A DNA stretch of 64,000 nt, from the NCBI GenBank assembly GCA_963281155.1, contig CAUJLY010000006.1, positions 5,270,001-5,334,000 on the forward strand, read 5' to 3'. Each line of letters starts with the position of its first letter. Positions within the stretch are counted from its first letter, which is position 1. This DNA is from Rhabditophanes sp. KR3021. Its lineage: Eukaryota; Nematoda; Chromadorea; Rhabditida; Alloionematidae. Shown here piece by piece: positions 27,128 through 39,562 of the stretch. The notes under the pieces were generated by a model that searched no databases, had not been told where the DNA came from, and was given only the letters and a program-made list of their open reading frames with translations. A program made the translations under genes and the position numbers.

Positions 27128-27441
27128 ATGCACTTCTACTTAGGTAGCCTGTTCTTAGTATTTTCCATTTATGCTAGTATAAAGCCGATTCATGATGTAA
27201 GACTTATCATCTTTTGGTATATTTTTTATTTATTTAGCCATCTCGAATATTGCCACATTATGCTCCCGATAGGCAGACTCTTCTAACCATGCAGCCGGAT
27301 CATTGCTGTAGATTGAATTTAAGAATGGACATAAATATTGAGATATCATTTTTCAACAAATGCATGGAAAAGTTGTTGAATCGAAATATTGTTTCCGGCT
27401 TTCTGGGATATAAATGGTTTAGTGCAAAGGATATTGGCTAA
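27128..27441 (+). CDS. Small secreted protein with three cysteines
   Basis: Exons 27128-27196 and 27238-27441 join in phase 0 across a 41-bp intron (GTAAGA..ATTTAG), giving 90 aa. Exon 1 is a signal peptide (MHFYLGSLFLVFSIYASI). The mature part has CC at about residues 44-45 and one more Cys about 18 residues on (FFNKCMEKLL). An odd number of Cys would suit a disulfide-linked dimer. There is no dibasic cleavage site, so it does not look like a multi-peptide neuropeptide precursor, and the Cys spacing does not match insulin A-chains. No family recognised. The signal-peptide exon, short intron and phase match make it likely to be real despite its size. Confidence 0.5.
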
Positions 27442-30000
27442 TGATTGATTAATTTATGTGGTCTTAGCAATCACATGGTATAAATGAAAATAACAAACGT
27501 AATCCTAATCTTCTATGACGATTGTAAAGACATCGCAACGTTGCAAAACAATATCATTAGGAAATTGACTCAATAAAAATAGTCGTATTAAAAACACACA
27601 ACGATACTTTGAAAACAATTTAAATTTAATCAGGAAAGATTATATAATTAATTTATAAAAAACAACCTTGTTTGGGAAATATAACAATGTAAAGTATCTT
27701 AAATAAGTTTCATTATCAATAGTCATTTTAAATTGATCATTATTCCTTATGATGTTTTTTGTGTAAATTGATATAAATAAAGTTATTTTGCAAAAAAGAA
27801 AATTTATATGCTGTAATTCTATAACAAGAATAAAAAATTATTATTTTTATATATAAATAAACTTATGTTTCATCATGATTTGTATAAATGAATAACAATT
27901 GTTTGATTATCTATGAAATTAAGATTTATATATGTGTAAATCGTCTACTCATAGTGATAAGAATACCTAAATAAAATTGGTATGCTGACATTTTTCACGA
28001 TAAATTTAAAATAGTATCTTAATGCACAAGTTATGTTTTTTGCAGTATAAACTTTATTTTAGCTTCTGAACGTATGTATTCTATAAGACCAATTTAGAGT
28101 AGTTGTGTTTAACACGTAATAAAAAATTTTGTTTAATTGAATTCAAACTCCCTATGAAAGTTTTTCCTTAGTGGTCCATCCTTTAAAACTTTAATTAATA
28201 TATAGAACACGCTATCTTCGTCAAATTCCTTTCATAAGCTGCGTGAAACGAAACTTGATCTAAAACTTTAAAGGTCTTTCCCTGATTCGTGATAAGTAAT
28301 TTGATACTAATAAAGGATTTATTAATGAATCCAGTATTGAAGCATACTCTTCCTTTCCACAATTAACGTAATATTCAATCATACAAATAAGTTTGTTTTA
28401 TATTTACTGTTCTTAACTACTATTCATATAAAAGTGATGCTTTAAAAACTTAATATCTGATGCTTAAGTTCCTAATAATTTGGAATTCTTTAAATTAAAA
28501 AATGCTGCAAATTTGTTCTTATCCGACACTTATGTGTATTTTTAGAGACTTTTATAAATCTCATTCCAAAATTTGCTAACAGAATTCTTATAGAATCCTG
28601 AACGCATACTAACCTCAAACTGGGTTTTTTAAACCGTCTTAGTTTGTTTTAGTCAGCTATTCATATGCTTGTATGTGAAAATCGGAAGTAGGACATTAAA
28701 TTGGAAAGTAGACATTCTCTTGTTTATGTGCATTGATATCATTCTATAACTAAACGGAGCTAGTTATATTTTTAAGCAAATGGAATATATCCTGATTGGC
28801 TTAATATAATTTTTTGAAAACGCTTGTTATATTTTGAAGTGAGCAACTGCAGCCATCTATAGCATTAAATGGAAAGTTCAGAAATAATGTCTAAGATTAG
28901 AACGCTATTATAAAATCTTAAGCAATTCTCAGGTAGATACATAACGATAAAAAGGTGGATATGCATCTTACGTAAATATAAACTTAATAGTTACATATGG
29001 ACAGACTAGTTTTAAATATTTATTCATCAACTGAATTTCAATAAATTTTGCTTTAGGCTAAAAAGCATTTAACGACTTTAAGTTTCTTGATATACAAATG
29101 AATGATTAATGTGCTTTATGATTCGGTTTACTTTTGATTAGCTCAAAACATACCAAAGTTATTTTGCGCTAAACAAGAACCTGCGTGGAACATAATGTAT
29201 TTGAGTAAAAAAGAACTCATTTTGGTAAAATTAATTTAACGAATAATGAAATAGTGTAAAAAATAACTGCACAATATTATCAACACTATTATTTTTAACA
29301 TCAGTTCTTATCATAGCTTCTTCATTTAAAACGTATCTTTAAGAACATTCACCAGTTTTTTGCATAGTAAATTCGGTATAAAGGAACTTTGGTCAGAGAT
29401 GTCTACAAAAAGTTTAATACAAATGTGTATTCATTCTTGCGAAGGCATTATACGTATAATTTGAATGTGAAAACCATCTGCCTATATTCTATTAATTGCA
29501 GTATATTATGCATTCTTCGTATAGTTAATTGAATCTATTATTAACATACTCGTCACTAATTTTCACTTTTGAATAAAATCACAGTAGTTCATTTGAATGC
29601 TTGTTGTCCCGTAATTGTAAGAGAAAATTCAAAATAAAGTTGATTTTTCGAAATTAATTTTGTGGTCAACTGATAATATTTGTGATAAATTTTATAAAGT
29701 TGTCATTTGTTTTTAGTTTAACTTTAAAAGCACTGAAATATTAATATGTGCTTCCTGATTATTTGATGGATTCTTTACTTTATGGTTTTTGTCAATTGAT
29801 TTGTCGGAGTTATTACACGTATGTAAAACTATTCTGATGTCAGAACGTAATTCATTGCTGATATCAGACTTTCAATTAATTTAAACTTCAACATATGTAT
29901 ATATCTACTTTCCAAACTTTTCCGTTTGAAACAACAGATCAAATTTTGTAACTATGTATTACATCATTCTCACAGTGTAATTAAGAAGCTACTATTTTAA
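27442..30000. other. AT-rich intergenic stretch
   Basis: About 2.6 kb with no frame, RNA gene or repeat that I can support. Confidence 0.5.
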
Positions 30001-30589
30001 ATGGATGTTCATAAACATGTGAATAATTCTGAGTTGGAAAGACTTTATGGCGTCGGTAAAAAAATTGCAGGTATTTAATATTTGTTGACTTTCTGTTTAA
30101 AAGTTAAGTTTTCATTTAGGTGAATTAATGAAAAAGGGGGATTATGAAATGTGCATCAAATACAGTTATTGTTCAATAAATATCGGGAAAAAATTGAATC
30201 TTCCGGAAGCAAAGCAGGATAAATTATACATTCATATTGCGATATCATTTTATAACTTGGGTGATGTTTTCAATTGCCTGCTTCTAATGAAAAAGATATT
30301 AGCATTAAAACATGATGAAGAGTTTAGCAAAATATATCTTGAATTAAGAGCCATTTTTATCGAAAATGAATACAAACTTGGCTTAGAAAACTTAAAAAAC
30401 GAAAAGATTGAAAAAGCAGTAAGGAATTTCAAAAAATCAAACATATTTCAAACCAATAGATGCCACTGCTACAAGCAATTAAGTTCATGTTATATCCAGC
30501 TTGGAAATCGTGAGAAGGCACTTAGATATTTAAATAAGAGTATCACAACTAAGTCCGCGTTAAAAATCTTACCTCCGAGAACAGAATGA
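30001..30589 (+). CDS. Small TPR protein
   Basis: Exons 30001-30070 and 30120-30589 join in phase 1 across a 49-bp intron to give 179 aa. The chain is all-helical with tetratricopeptide-like units. Clear ones are the N-terminal GKKIAGELMKKGDYEMCIKY, the central YIHIAISFYNLGDVFNCLLL and the C-terminal CYKQLSSCYIQLGNREKALR followed by YLNKSI. Small residues sit at the usual TPR positions (8, 20, 27). About four repeats fill the protein, leaving no room for a catalytic domain, so it is probably a binding adaptor. No signal peptide or membrane span. It is rich in Lys and Cys. I cannot assign it to a named family. Confidence 0.7.
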
Positions 30590-32642
30590 TAACATTTAGA
30601 ACATCAAATATTTATTTCATTTCTGCCATTTACTAATGAATAAAATCTGTTTAAGTTTCTTAATCAATATTCTAATCTCTATTAATTGATGTGTAATTTA
30701 AAAATGACAAAACTTCAATATTAAACCACATTGTGCTAAAAGTATATTCGTTTGTGTGACTACTTGATAACAAATGTTCTCATTTCAAGTTTAAAGTATC
30801 CCGATTGATACTAAAACTTAATTTATAGAACAGAAATTTGTTAATTAAACAAAAGATTGTTCCAAATAAAGTTCGCAATTACTTTTGATTGATATCATAA
30901 CATATCTCATATATTTATTCATGATCTGATTAATAGAAAAGATTCTTAGTATCTATTTAAAGGGGAAAACCACTTTTTACTTGCAATAAGCACCATTATT
31001 TAAATTTTCAAGAAATTATCAATGATATAAACGCGATTACTTTTACAATACTAAAATAAACTTGATACTCTTCTAAACGAAATAGTTTAATTAGGGAAAG
31101 CTTCTTGTAAAGTAAATCGTATGAGATCTAACCCAGTCGTTATAGTAATATAGTAAGTATTTAAAACATACAAAATGCTATGAACATCAAGTCTTAAATA
31201 GCTTCATTAAAACGAGCAGCTTTTTCGCCTTTTACTAAAAAGCTCCGTGCAGCTATTTATTCATGACATTAACATGAATTTTTGGAGGCTTCTCTTTGGA
31301 GGAGCAATATGGCATAAGATACATCATTAAATTAAATATGATTACCAACTTGTACCCCTTTTAATTACAAGAATCATTGTATTAAAAGCAGTATTTAATA
31401 AAATTTTAATACATATTAATTATTAAGAAATAACATGTCTAATTTCGTCGTCATTAAAAAATTCCATTTTTGCTAAACTCCAAAAACTACACTGAATTAA
31501 TTAAATACTAATAAATTTGCATCCATTCATAATAATTTCTTGATTTGACTGTAGTTATTGAAATTAACAGATTGGACCATTTCCTTATAGTTAAACCTGA
31601 AATTCCGTATCTTAGTAAGCTAGACTAAAAGTTTTTTTTCGTAAAATATTTAAATGCCTCTGCTGCCCAGCAGAAAAGAGATATTGAAGATCTGTTTGAT
31701 GACTTAGGTATAAAAATACAGTGGCTTTTAAACTGTTGCAACAGAATTTTCATAAAATACATATTGCTCCGGGGCATAGGGATAAATGGTCACAAACCTT
31801 GACTTTTCCCAAACTTGCTCCAGGAATGAGTCTTAAACTGTATTTCTAAAAAAACTGTCGCACCAGTTTTTAGAGTTGGAAAACTGAGTCTAATGGCATA
31901 TTCGTAAAATCAAGGGGTTCGTTCGCTAGGATGGCTAATAAGGAAAGACCACAAATGGTAAAAAAAATGGTTACAATAAAAGTGCACATTTTCATTCTCT
32001 TTTTAAAAACCGCTCATATTTTATTTAATTAAATTCTGGTAATTATTTATAAATTGAATCATCTTCAAAGTTATTTGATTCCAGCAAAAAAATATGCAAA
32101 GATGCATAGCATTCGATTTTTATTCTAGCAAATTACATTCATACAATTAATAGTTGTATATATTTTGATTTATTCTTTAAATTTAAATAAACTAAGTTTG
32201 TACTCTAACACTAATATTTTTTGTTTAAAATAATTGTTCACTTAAGATAAACAAATGAATACGCAAAATAGACAATAAATATTGTTTAGGTTTTCAATTA
32301 TTAAACTGTTCTGATATTTATAGTATCATGACTATATACACATGTTACTCATATAATTCAAACTTATTTCTGACAAAAAACTATTTTTTAAACAAATTAG
32401 CAATAAAATAAACGAACGTTTTTTACATATTAAGCATATGTGTTCCTAATCATCGTTGATAGAAATAAATATTTTCACTCATAGTGGCTAGATTGCAATA
32501 TAAATCATTTATTATTATTAATCCTTACATAGAAACAATAGATATTTTTGTAAATGTCATATTGTGAAACAATTTTTAGTATAAAATAAATTGTTCGTGT
32601 AATGAATTAAAGCTTTTCAACTTTGTTAAAAACTTCTTCATT
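30590..32642. other. Intergenic stretch with possible coding debris
   Basis: Mostly AT-rich. Between about 31640 and 31970 the composition is less AT-rich and short protein-like stretches appear in different frames broken by stops (see findings). No intact gene. Confidence 0.4.
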
Positions 32643-34178
32643 ATGTTTAAATATAAACGATTCCTATATTTTGCAACCTTGGTTGTTTTTTCTGTTCATA
32701 GTATTATATTTATAACAAACTTTATTCCTAGCAATTATTCTGCTATTAAAAAATTATGGAGGCCAAATGAAGTTGCAACTTTAGATTGTTCAATTTACGT
32801 TAATAATGAAGATTACCAAGAATTGAAAAATTATCAAAAGCATCGAATTGTCTTAGATAATGAGCTTTTAGTTTTACCAATGACTTGTGAAGATATTAAA
32901 AGTCGTGGTGAATACGTTAATAAAGCTCAGAGTAAGATTGAAAGTCAATTTCCTTTGGCATTTGCTCGATCAGTTTATAAGGTGAGTTAAATATTTGTAC
33001 ATATTTAAATCTCATAAATTTATATTTCAGGATTACTATATTATTGAAACCATGTTTTTACTATCATTTGCTCCACAAAATCAGTATTGCTTTATAATAG
33101 ATAAAAAACAAAACGAAAAATTTATAGAACAAATGAAATCTTTAGCTAATTGTTTTCCAAACGTGTATTTGATAACAGACAAATTTGATATGAATGAACT
33201 TGGATATAATATCAATTTAGCTTACTATAACTGTTTTGAAACCTTACAAGACAAACCATGGAAGTATATTTTCACCCTAAATGTAAGTCTATACTATTGC
33301 ATTTTATATGATTAGTTATAGAATGATGATATACAATTGAAAACAAATCGTGAAATGGTTGAAATTTTATCATTATATAATGGGGCTGCAGATATATTAT
33401 TTTCTGCGGATCAGGAATATATTAAAGGAAGATATGATGAGCATAAGCAATGGACGTATGAGTCACTAAATTTTTTCAATGACGGTAACTATGTTTTTGA
33501 GAATTGCTTTTAATTTATTTATCGACATTTATAGATACTTTCCATAACAAACATAAAATGCATTTAAATCAAAATATAACATTCCAGAAAGGTTACGTAG
33601 AAGCGTCCCTACCAAGACAAGCCGTTGATTATTTGTTAAAAAACATTTCTATAACAAAATTTCTTCGTCAAGTGGACGATCATAAACATTTTGCAGTTGA
33701 TGAGATTGTTTGGTCTACACTTATGTCAGATCCAATTTTAAATATTCCCGGCCATATACATCCTAATTGCGTAAATAATCATTCCAAATATGCAAATGCT
33801 TTTATGACAAGAAAATCATTTTGGGCTCGTTATTCTAAGTGTAACTCTAAAAATGTGAGACATAATATTTGTTTATTGAATATGGAACAGTTGGTAAACA
33901 TGAAAGAATGGCCTCATCTATTTGGTAATAAATTTAAGGCTGAATTTGATTTCGGTGGTTTATTTTGTTGGGCTGAATATTTATACAACAAAACTCATCA
34001 TCACAAATATATACCAATCAACAAAGATTTTTATAATCGTTTACCGGTAGTTGCATATAATAATTTACGCAAAACATTATCAATCCGAAGTTCTCTTTGC
34101 CAAGTTTCTTTGAGCATGATGGATAAGTATAACTCATTTTTTAATACTTCGGTTCTTAAATATAACAATTTAAATTAA
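32643..34178 (+). CDS. Core-2/I-branching glycosyltransferase (GT14-like)
   Basis: Four exons: 32643-32981, 33031-33282, 33322-33484 and 33535-34178 (introns 49, 39 and 50 bp; phases 0, 0, 1), giving 465 aa. A short basic N-terminus and one hydrophobic span (about 7-27) make it a type II Golgi protein. Family marks in order are LPLTCEDI-like (LPMTCEDIKSRG), IIETMFLLSFAPQNQYCFIID, an LNNDDIQLKTNREMVEI segment across the exon 2/3 junction, ADQEYIKGRYDEHKQWTYESL, FAVDEIVWSTLM with the acidic pair expected in the active site, and RHNICLLNMEQLVNMKEWPHLF. These match the nematode-expanded Core-2/I-branching N-acetylglucosaminyltransferase family, which adds GlcNAc branches to O-glycans or poly-LacNAc. 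The exact acceptor cannot be told from sequence. Confidence 0.88.
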
Positions 34179-34892
34179 GCATTTACTTACCCTATTTTTC
34201 GAATTCATAACACAATATAAATCGTCAATTTATAATATGATTAGTGTATTATTTGTAATCATGTTTATTCACCAAATATTCATTGTTCTACATAAAACGT
34301 ATTCTTCCAATTAAAGTTAGTGAAAATATTTGTGTTTATTTCACTTTTTATAAAGAAATTAAATTAGTCATTAAATTTATGTAAATTCCATTCATATACA
34401 TATTTTCATTACTATTAATTAAAGTAAGAAACAAAAATGGATTAACCATACCTTAAAGATAGACAACACTTAAATTAAGAATACTATTAAAAGGGTAAAA
34501 TGAAAGTTCCATGTTTTTTAAAGAGAGGTCATTTGGAAAAAGAGAAATTAAGACTATTATTAGTGAAAATGTCATTTTATGGTGTTATGATATCCATTTT
34601 GATGAATTAACCATGTGCATAATTATAGTATCCTATGTATATTTTTTATCTTTGCAAACGTATTCTATTACAATCTGGCATACATGAACCTTTTTTAATA
34701 TTGTTTTATGGTAACTCATGGCAAAAATAGGTCAACAAAACCTTGAAATAGGTTATATCATAAGGTTGCCACCTTGAATTGCACCCTGTATATTATCTAC
34801 GTTTAAACGGCAGTTAATCTTTACAAAAGTCAGTTTCAAGAAAAGTTCAGTTCTGCGTTCTGGAAAGAAGTTTATTTTCTACTCTTCATAAT
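34179..34892. other. Intergenic stretch with a transposon-end-like sequence
   Basis: Lies between the glycosyltransferase stop and the C-type lectin start. It contains the mariner-end-like sequence at 34763-34792 described separately, and otherwise no gene. Confidence 0.45.
34763..34792 (-). repeat. Possible DNA-transposon terminal repeat remnant
   Basis: On the minus strand the sequence reads TATACAGGGTGCAATTC and onward. A TA followed by CAGGGTG resembles the outer end of mariner-type elements (TA target, ACAGGGTG start). I found no partner repeat and no transposase nearby, so it would be a solo remnant, about 100 bp upstream of the lectin start. Confidence 0.25.
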
Positions 34893-37800
34893 ATGACTTG
34901 TATTAACATATTACTGGGGCTTCTATTAGCTAAAGCAGCTTTTGCTGTTAGTATAGTAAGTTTATTCATTGTATTTCATTTCATCTGACTATATTTTAGC
35001 ATCAACCGTCTCCTACTTTAAGAGCCACAACAACATGGATTTCTGGCCCGACAAATAATAAATACCAATTCCACAATGGATGGCAATCATGGTTGAATGC
35101 TAGAGAATTCTGTTTGTCACAAAATGCCGATCTTGCCTCTATTAATAATAATGCTGAGTTACAATGGATTTTAAAACATTTTTCAAATGACATTACTACT
35201 ATTGAAGAACGTATCGTGCAAATTGGTCTGTTTCATTCTTCAGACAATGAATCCAAATGGAAGTGGGCTGATAAAGATTCATTGGATACTTCTATTTTAA
35301 AATGGAAAAATGAAGTACCATTCAATTCGTCAAAAAAATGTTCTGTTCTTCTAGTTAATGAGCGAAAAATAGAAACAGTAGAATGTGACTCTTCTATTAT
35401 TCTTCCCGATAAACCAACCAGATTTATTTGCGAACGTAGCAATGAAGAACATATTGAGGTAACTTTTACAACTTATTTATGCAATTCTATATTATTTTAT
35501 CCCAGCATGAAAAGGCAAATAACCCATTATGGGAAAAATTTGAGCAAATTTTATCATTTTTGGGAATTAGCAATGAGCCAACAGTTGAGATAAAGAAAGC
35601 AAGCGGTACAAAAACTTTTTACGATGACTTGTCTTATGATAGCCGTGAAGAAACTAATGCTACTAGAAACATTTTAGAAAAAACAACTGATTTGATAAAA
35701 GTGGAATTAAAAGAAGATTTATCATCAAATAAAGTTTCAAAAAAACAAGAAATTAACATTTTGACTTCGGATGATATTGAAGGTAGTGGGGAAGGGAGTG
35801 GCGTAAACGTTGAAGAGGTCAAACCAACTGTTGAAACCACGTCTATTAAACTAGCCAACGCTACTAAAGAGCTTACTATGGAGAAGAAAATTGACAATTT
35901 AAAAGTATCTGTGGTAAGTAACTTTTTAGTTCGACAAAATTATTATTTTCAAAATTTACATTCTTCTTTCCCTCTGTTTGTTACTAACAAAAGTTTACTC
36001 CGTACAAAATTCTGAAAATTTTAGAAAAAAATAGTTAAGAAGTACCTAGATATATTATTAGACACAGATTCAAAAAAGAAATTGAATAACACACATATTT
36101 TGTTTGCACAAAAAGGAAAGTTATCTAATAAAAAAGGTAGTAGTGAAGATAACATTAGATATTCGAAAACTCCATCAATTAATTTCTCTGTCGATAGCCC
36201 ATTTAATATTGAAAATAGTCCAGAAAAAGAATTAAAAGAATCATTTTTTGGTTTGTTTCCAAGTATTCCCGAAAATATTAGCAAGATTAATGCTAGGATT
36301 GCCAAATTGTCAAATCGTAAACTGCCGAATGGTGTTACTTTTAAAAACTCGACATATGCGAACAAACCCAATGATACCATATCCCAAAAATCAAATAAAA
36401 ATGATGCTTTATCAAATCTTGGTTTTATGAAATCATTTGTAAATGGGGTGATGAATACAGACAATGCTGCTTCAATTTGCACTTTGGATAAAACAATGTC
36501 AGTTTATAAATCAATAACCAATAGTAATTCATCTGCTCCACCAAATAATTCCCATGCTGATCAAAGAACAATACTTTTCGATACTCCTACAACTAGAGAT
36601 GAAGGTTTCGTTCCAAATGTTTCCAAGGAAAAAAGTAATGATATTAATGAATTATCTAAATCACTTATAACTTTAAATTTGTTGAAAACTTTGTTTGAGT
36701 CCCAAGCAAGTCCAAAACCTGATGAAAAATCTATTATATTCTTGCCACAAAGAAATGAAGCTAAAACAAAGCCTGAATTTACAATTCCATCAGTTTTCCA
36801 TGGAATGTTTAGCCGCCATAAAGAGCCACAGAGAGACTCTTTTGCTAAAGATAAATCTTCCTTACCACAGCTTTCACCTTTATCAATGTTACCTTTCATG
36901 TTTATGCCAGCTATTTTATCGGCAACCGGTAAAAGTAGTGATAACTTTTCTAACGATGAAATACTAAGTAGTTTTGACAAAAAGTCACTTTTCAGTTCAC
37001 CTAAGACTCAAACATTTGAAAAAGAAATTGACTTTAATCCAGCGAGAGATTTAATCCCGTGGAGCACTTATAGAGTTCAAAAAAAGACTCATTTTAACCT
37101 ACCAAGTGCTCGTACGTTAAAAACAGCATCTGCTTCTAAATCACGTATAATTAATGCCTATGACAAAGAGTCTAGTCATATTAGATCTAAATTTTCATGG
37201 CTTTGATTCTTCATTATTTTGATACTCTAATATTCAAAAAAAATCAGCTACCTCTCCTCATTCCAATTGCCTATCAGTCATTAACTAATTTATTTCTAAG
37301 TTTAAAAGACATTTCTTACATTTCTTACTCCAAACATGAACTTAACATTCATAATCGTTTTTTATCTAAATCATTATAAGCTTTTTCTAATAAACAAAAT
37401 TTGATATACTATTCGTATTTAAAAAAACCATTATAATCATTCACTTACATTTTCAGAACAACCAAGAGCAAAAAAAGATTACAGAAGACGATAAAATAGT
37501 TAATAAGGCCAATGTCAACAATAAGTTACCTGAACCTTTTGATGTCAATGATAAAAAAGCTAATTTAGTCATTGATAAATTGTTACCACTTACTAATAGC
37601 GAAATTATCGTGACGGAAACTTTACGTGGAGAGGAAGACGCTTTAATCGTTGCCACTTCCGATACTACAGTTGCTGGTGATTTGCGTTCAAATAAATCGG
37701 TTTATACTACTCTTAACCCTGTTCAACAAAAAAGTAATGAGAAAATTAGTTTAGCGGAGAAGATTGTATCATCGAAAGAAGGCCGACTAGTAACAGAAAA

Positions 37801-38878
37801 TATTAAAGTCGTCCAGATAACAACAATCCCACCAAATTCTACCCTCAAAGTACAAGTAGAGAACAATAAAAACGAAACAGTTGTTGAAAATGAAGAAAAA
37901 ATTGAAAATTTGGAAGAAAAAATAACAGATTTTTTCAAAGTACTCAAAAAGTATCTCCAGACTGCTCAAGTAAAAGATCTTAGATCAATTCTCGATACCA
38001 AAAAGCCCGGTGTTTCTATAACTGATCATCTAAAAGCTTCGTTGAGTGTAATAAACCAACGTGAAGTTAAGCAGATAGCAGCCCTTGAAAAACTATATAC
38101 TATGGGAGTTAACCTACAGAAGGTTCGTCAAGACGCATTAGAAAAGGCTACCGATCACAACAATGCAAAACAAGTAATCAAGGACATTGAAGACGAATTA
38201 ACCAATGATTTAGCTAAAAATCTAAGTGCTGAGTTTGATCATGAGAATGGAATAACTTCACAAGAAGAAAATGGCATTAAGTTGAAGAAAGTTACAACAA
38301 CTGAAGTTGAAAAAGAAGTGGTTAAGGAAGATGAATTAAATGTTGTGTCTGCGAAAAATGAAGAAACAAATCTATTAGTAAATAATAATAAAACGAAGAT
38401 TGATCAAACGATACAAAAAATCAAAACAATAACAAAGGAATTTGTAGAGAAGCAAAAAAAGGATAAAAAGAAAACAACTGTAGTTGAAAATAAAATTAAA
38501 AATAACAACCCAAATTCATTAATAACCTTTGAAGGGTGGAACCATAAACCGACAGCTGAGCAAGAACGGCAATTCGCTGAACTACAAAAAATTAGAATAA
38601 AATTAGATCAGGATGCTTATAAAGTATTTGAAAATTTCGGAAACACAGAACGTACTAAGAAAATGATGGAAAGGATAAAACAACATGAGTTAAAAAAAAA
38701 GAAAAAAAGTCCAAAACAAAGCAAACCTCCAATGAAAAAACTTAGGGAAATCCCTGAAGCTGTTGAAATCGAGGAAACAGATACTTTGAATTCTGTGGAC
38801 TCGTTAAATCAGCTGGTGACCATAATTAAAGACACAGATACATCGGTGAATAAGTTTATTGACAGAAACTTACATTAA
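34893..38878 (+). CDS. Secreted C-type lectin-like proteoglycan, alternative tails
   Basis: Shared exons 34893-34955 (signal peptide MTCINILLGLLLAKAAFA), 35000-35458 (C-type lectin-like domain, about residues 30-165, with WLNAREFCLSQNADLASI and TRFICER) and 35506-35913 all end in phase 0. Two last exons fit: 36025-37206 (form A, 703 aa, Asn/Lys/Ser/Pro-rich tail) or 37457-38878 (form B, 783 aa, Glu/Lys-rich tail with coiled-coil character). No phase-0 donor in the first tail exon would let it join the second. The lectin fold has no EPN or QPD triad (WKNEVPFNSSKKC at that place), so calcium-dependent sugar binding is unlikely. Exon 3 encodes EGSGEGSG (266-273) in an acidic setting, a glycosaminoglycan attachment-like site. 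Extracellular matrix is the likely location. Confidence 0.82.
37389..37394 (+). terminator. AATAAA between the lectin tail exons
   Basis: AATAAA lies about 180 bp after the form A stop and 60 bp before the form B exon, where a polyadenylation signal would be needed for the early 3' end. Confidence 0.4.
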
Positions 38879-39562
38879 TTAATTTATATTGTAGTTAATA
38901 TTTGTAATTATAAAACTTTTAATATTTTTAACCTACAACGCTGTTCCATTGCAGCTTATTTAATTTAACAAAAGCAAACACCCGTTTTGTAAATCTATCG
39001 TTGTAAAACTATTTTTGCCCGCTCAAGTTGTATGTGTACATTTATTAGCACGTGATCAATCTTAATTATATATACCGCTAATGTAAAAATTACAAGCTCA
39101 TTTATAACAGTTTTAAATTACAAATCTATTAGTAAATGTTCCATATTTCTGCTACAAGGTTCTTAGCTTATACATCGTTGCAAGAATTAATCGTTTTCCC
39201 AATCAAATCACTATTCGCCATTCATCTGGCTATATACACGTTTAATATTTAATATCTACATATTATTGTGAAATATATCAACATATTTACTTTCAGCATT
39301 ATTCCTTTTACTTTTAAATGTGTGATTAACGTGTGTCATTGACTAGCTACAAACGTATTTAAACCATTACAATGATCTATAATCACGATATATGTTATTA
39401 TTGATAATCTAAAATGTTATAATGTATTATTAATCAAACTGAATATTACTAATTGTTTAATTTAGCAGTCAAACTTTGTTTACACTTGACGTTTCAAATT
39501 GATTATTTTTAACAGCTGTTACTAACCACTAATCTACTTAGTGTATACTTATCTTATTCAAG
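38879..39562. other. Intergenic stretch upstream of RUN/PH gene
   Basis: About 680 bp on the same strand as both neighbours. Too long for a typical nematode operon spacer. No gene seen. Confidence 0.45.

Noticed and set aside
27197..27441. Insulin-like A-chain in the small secreted protein
   Set aside because: CC is present, but the third Cys is about 18 residues away and no final Cys follows, unlike the CC-x3-C...C pattern.
38879..39562. Operon linking the lectin and RUN/PH genes
   Set aside because: Same strand, but the 684-bp gap is much longer than a usual nematode operon spacer, and the products have unrelated roles.
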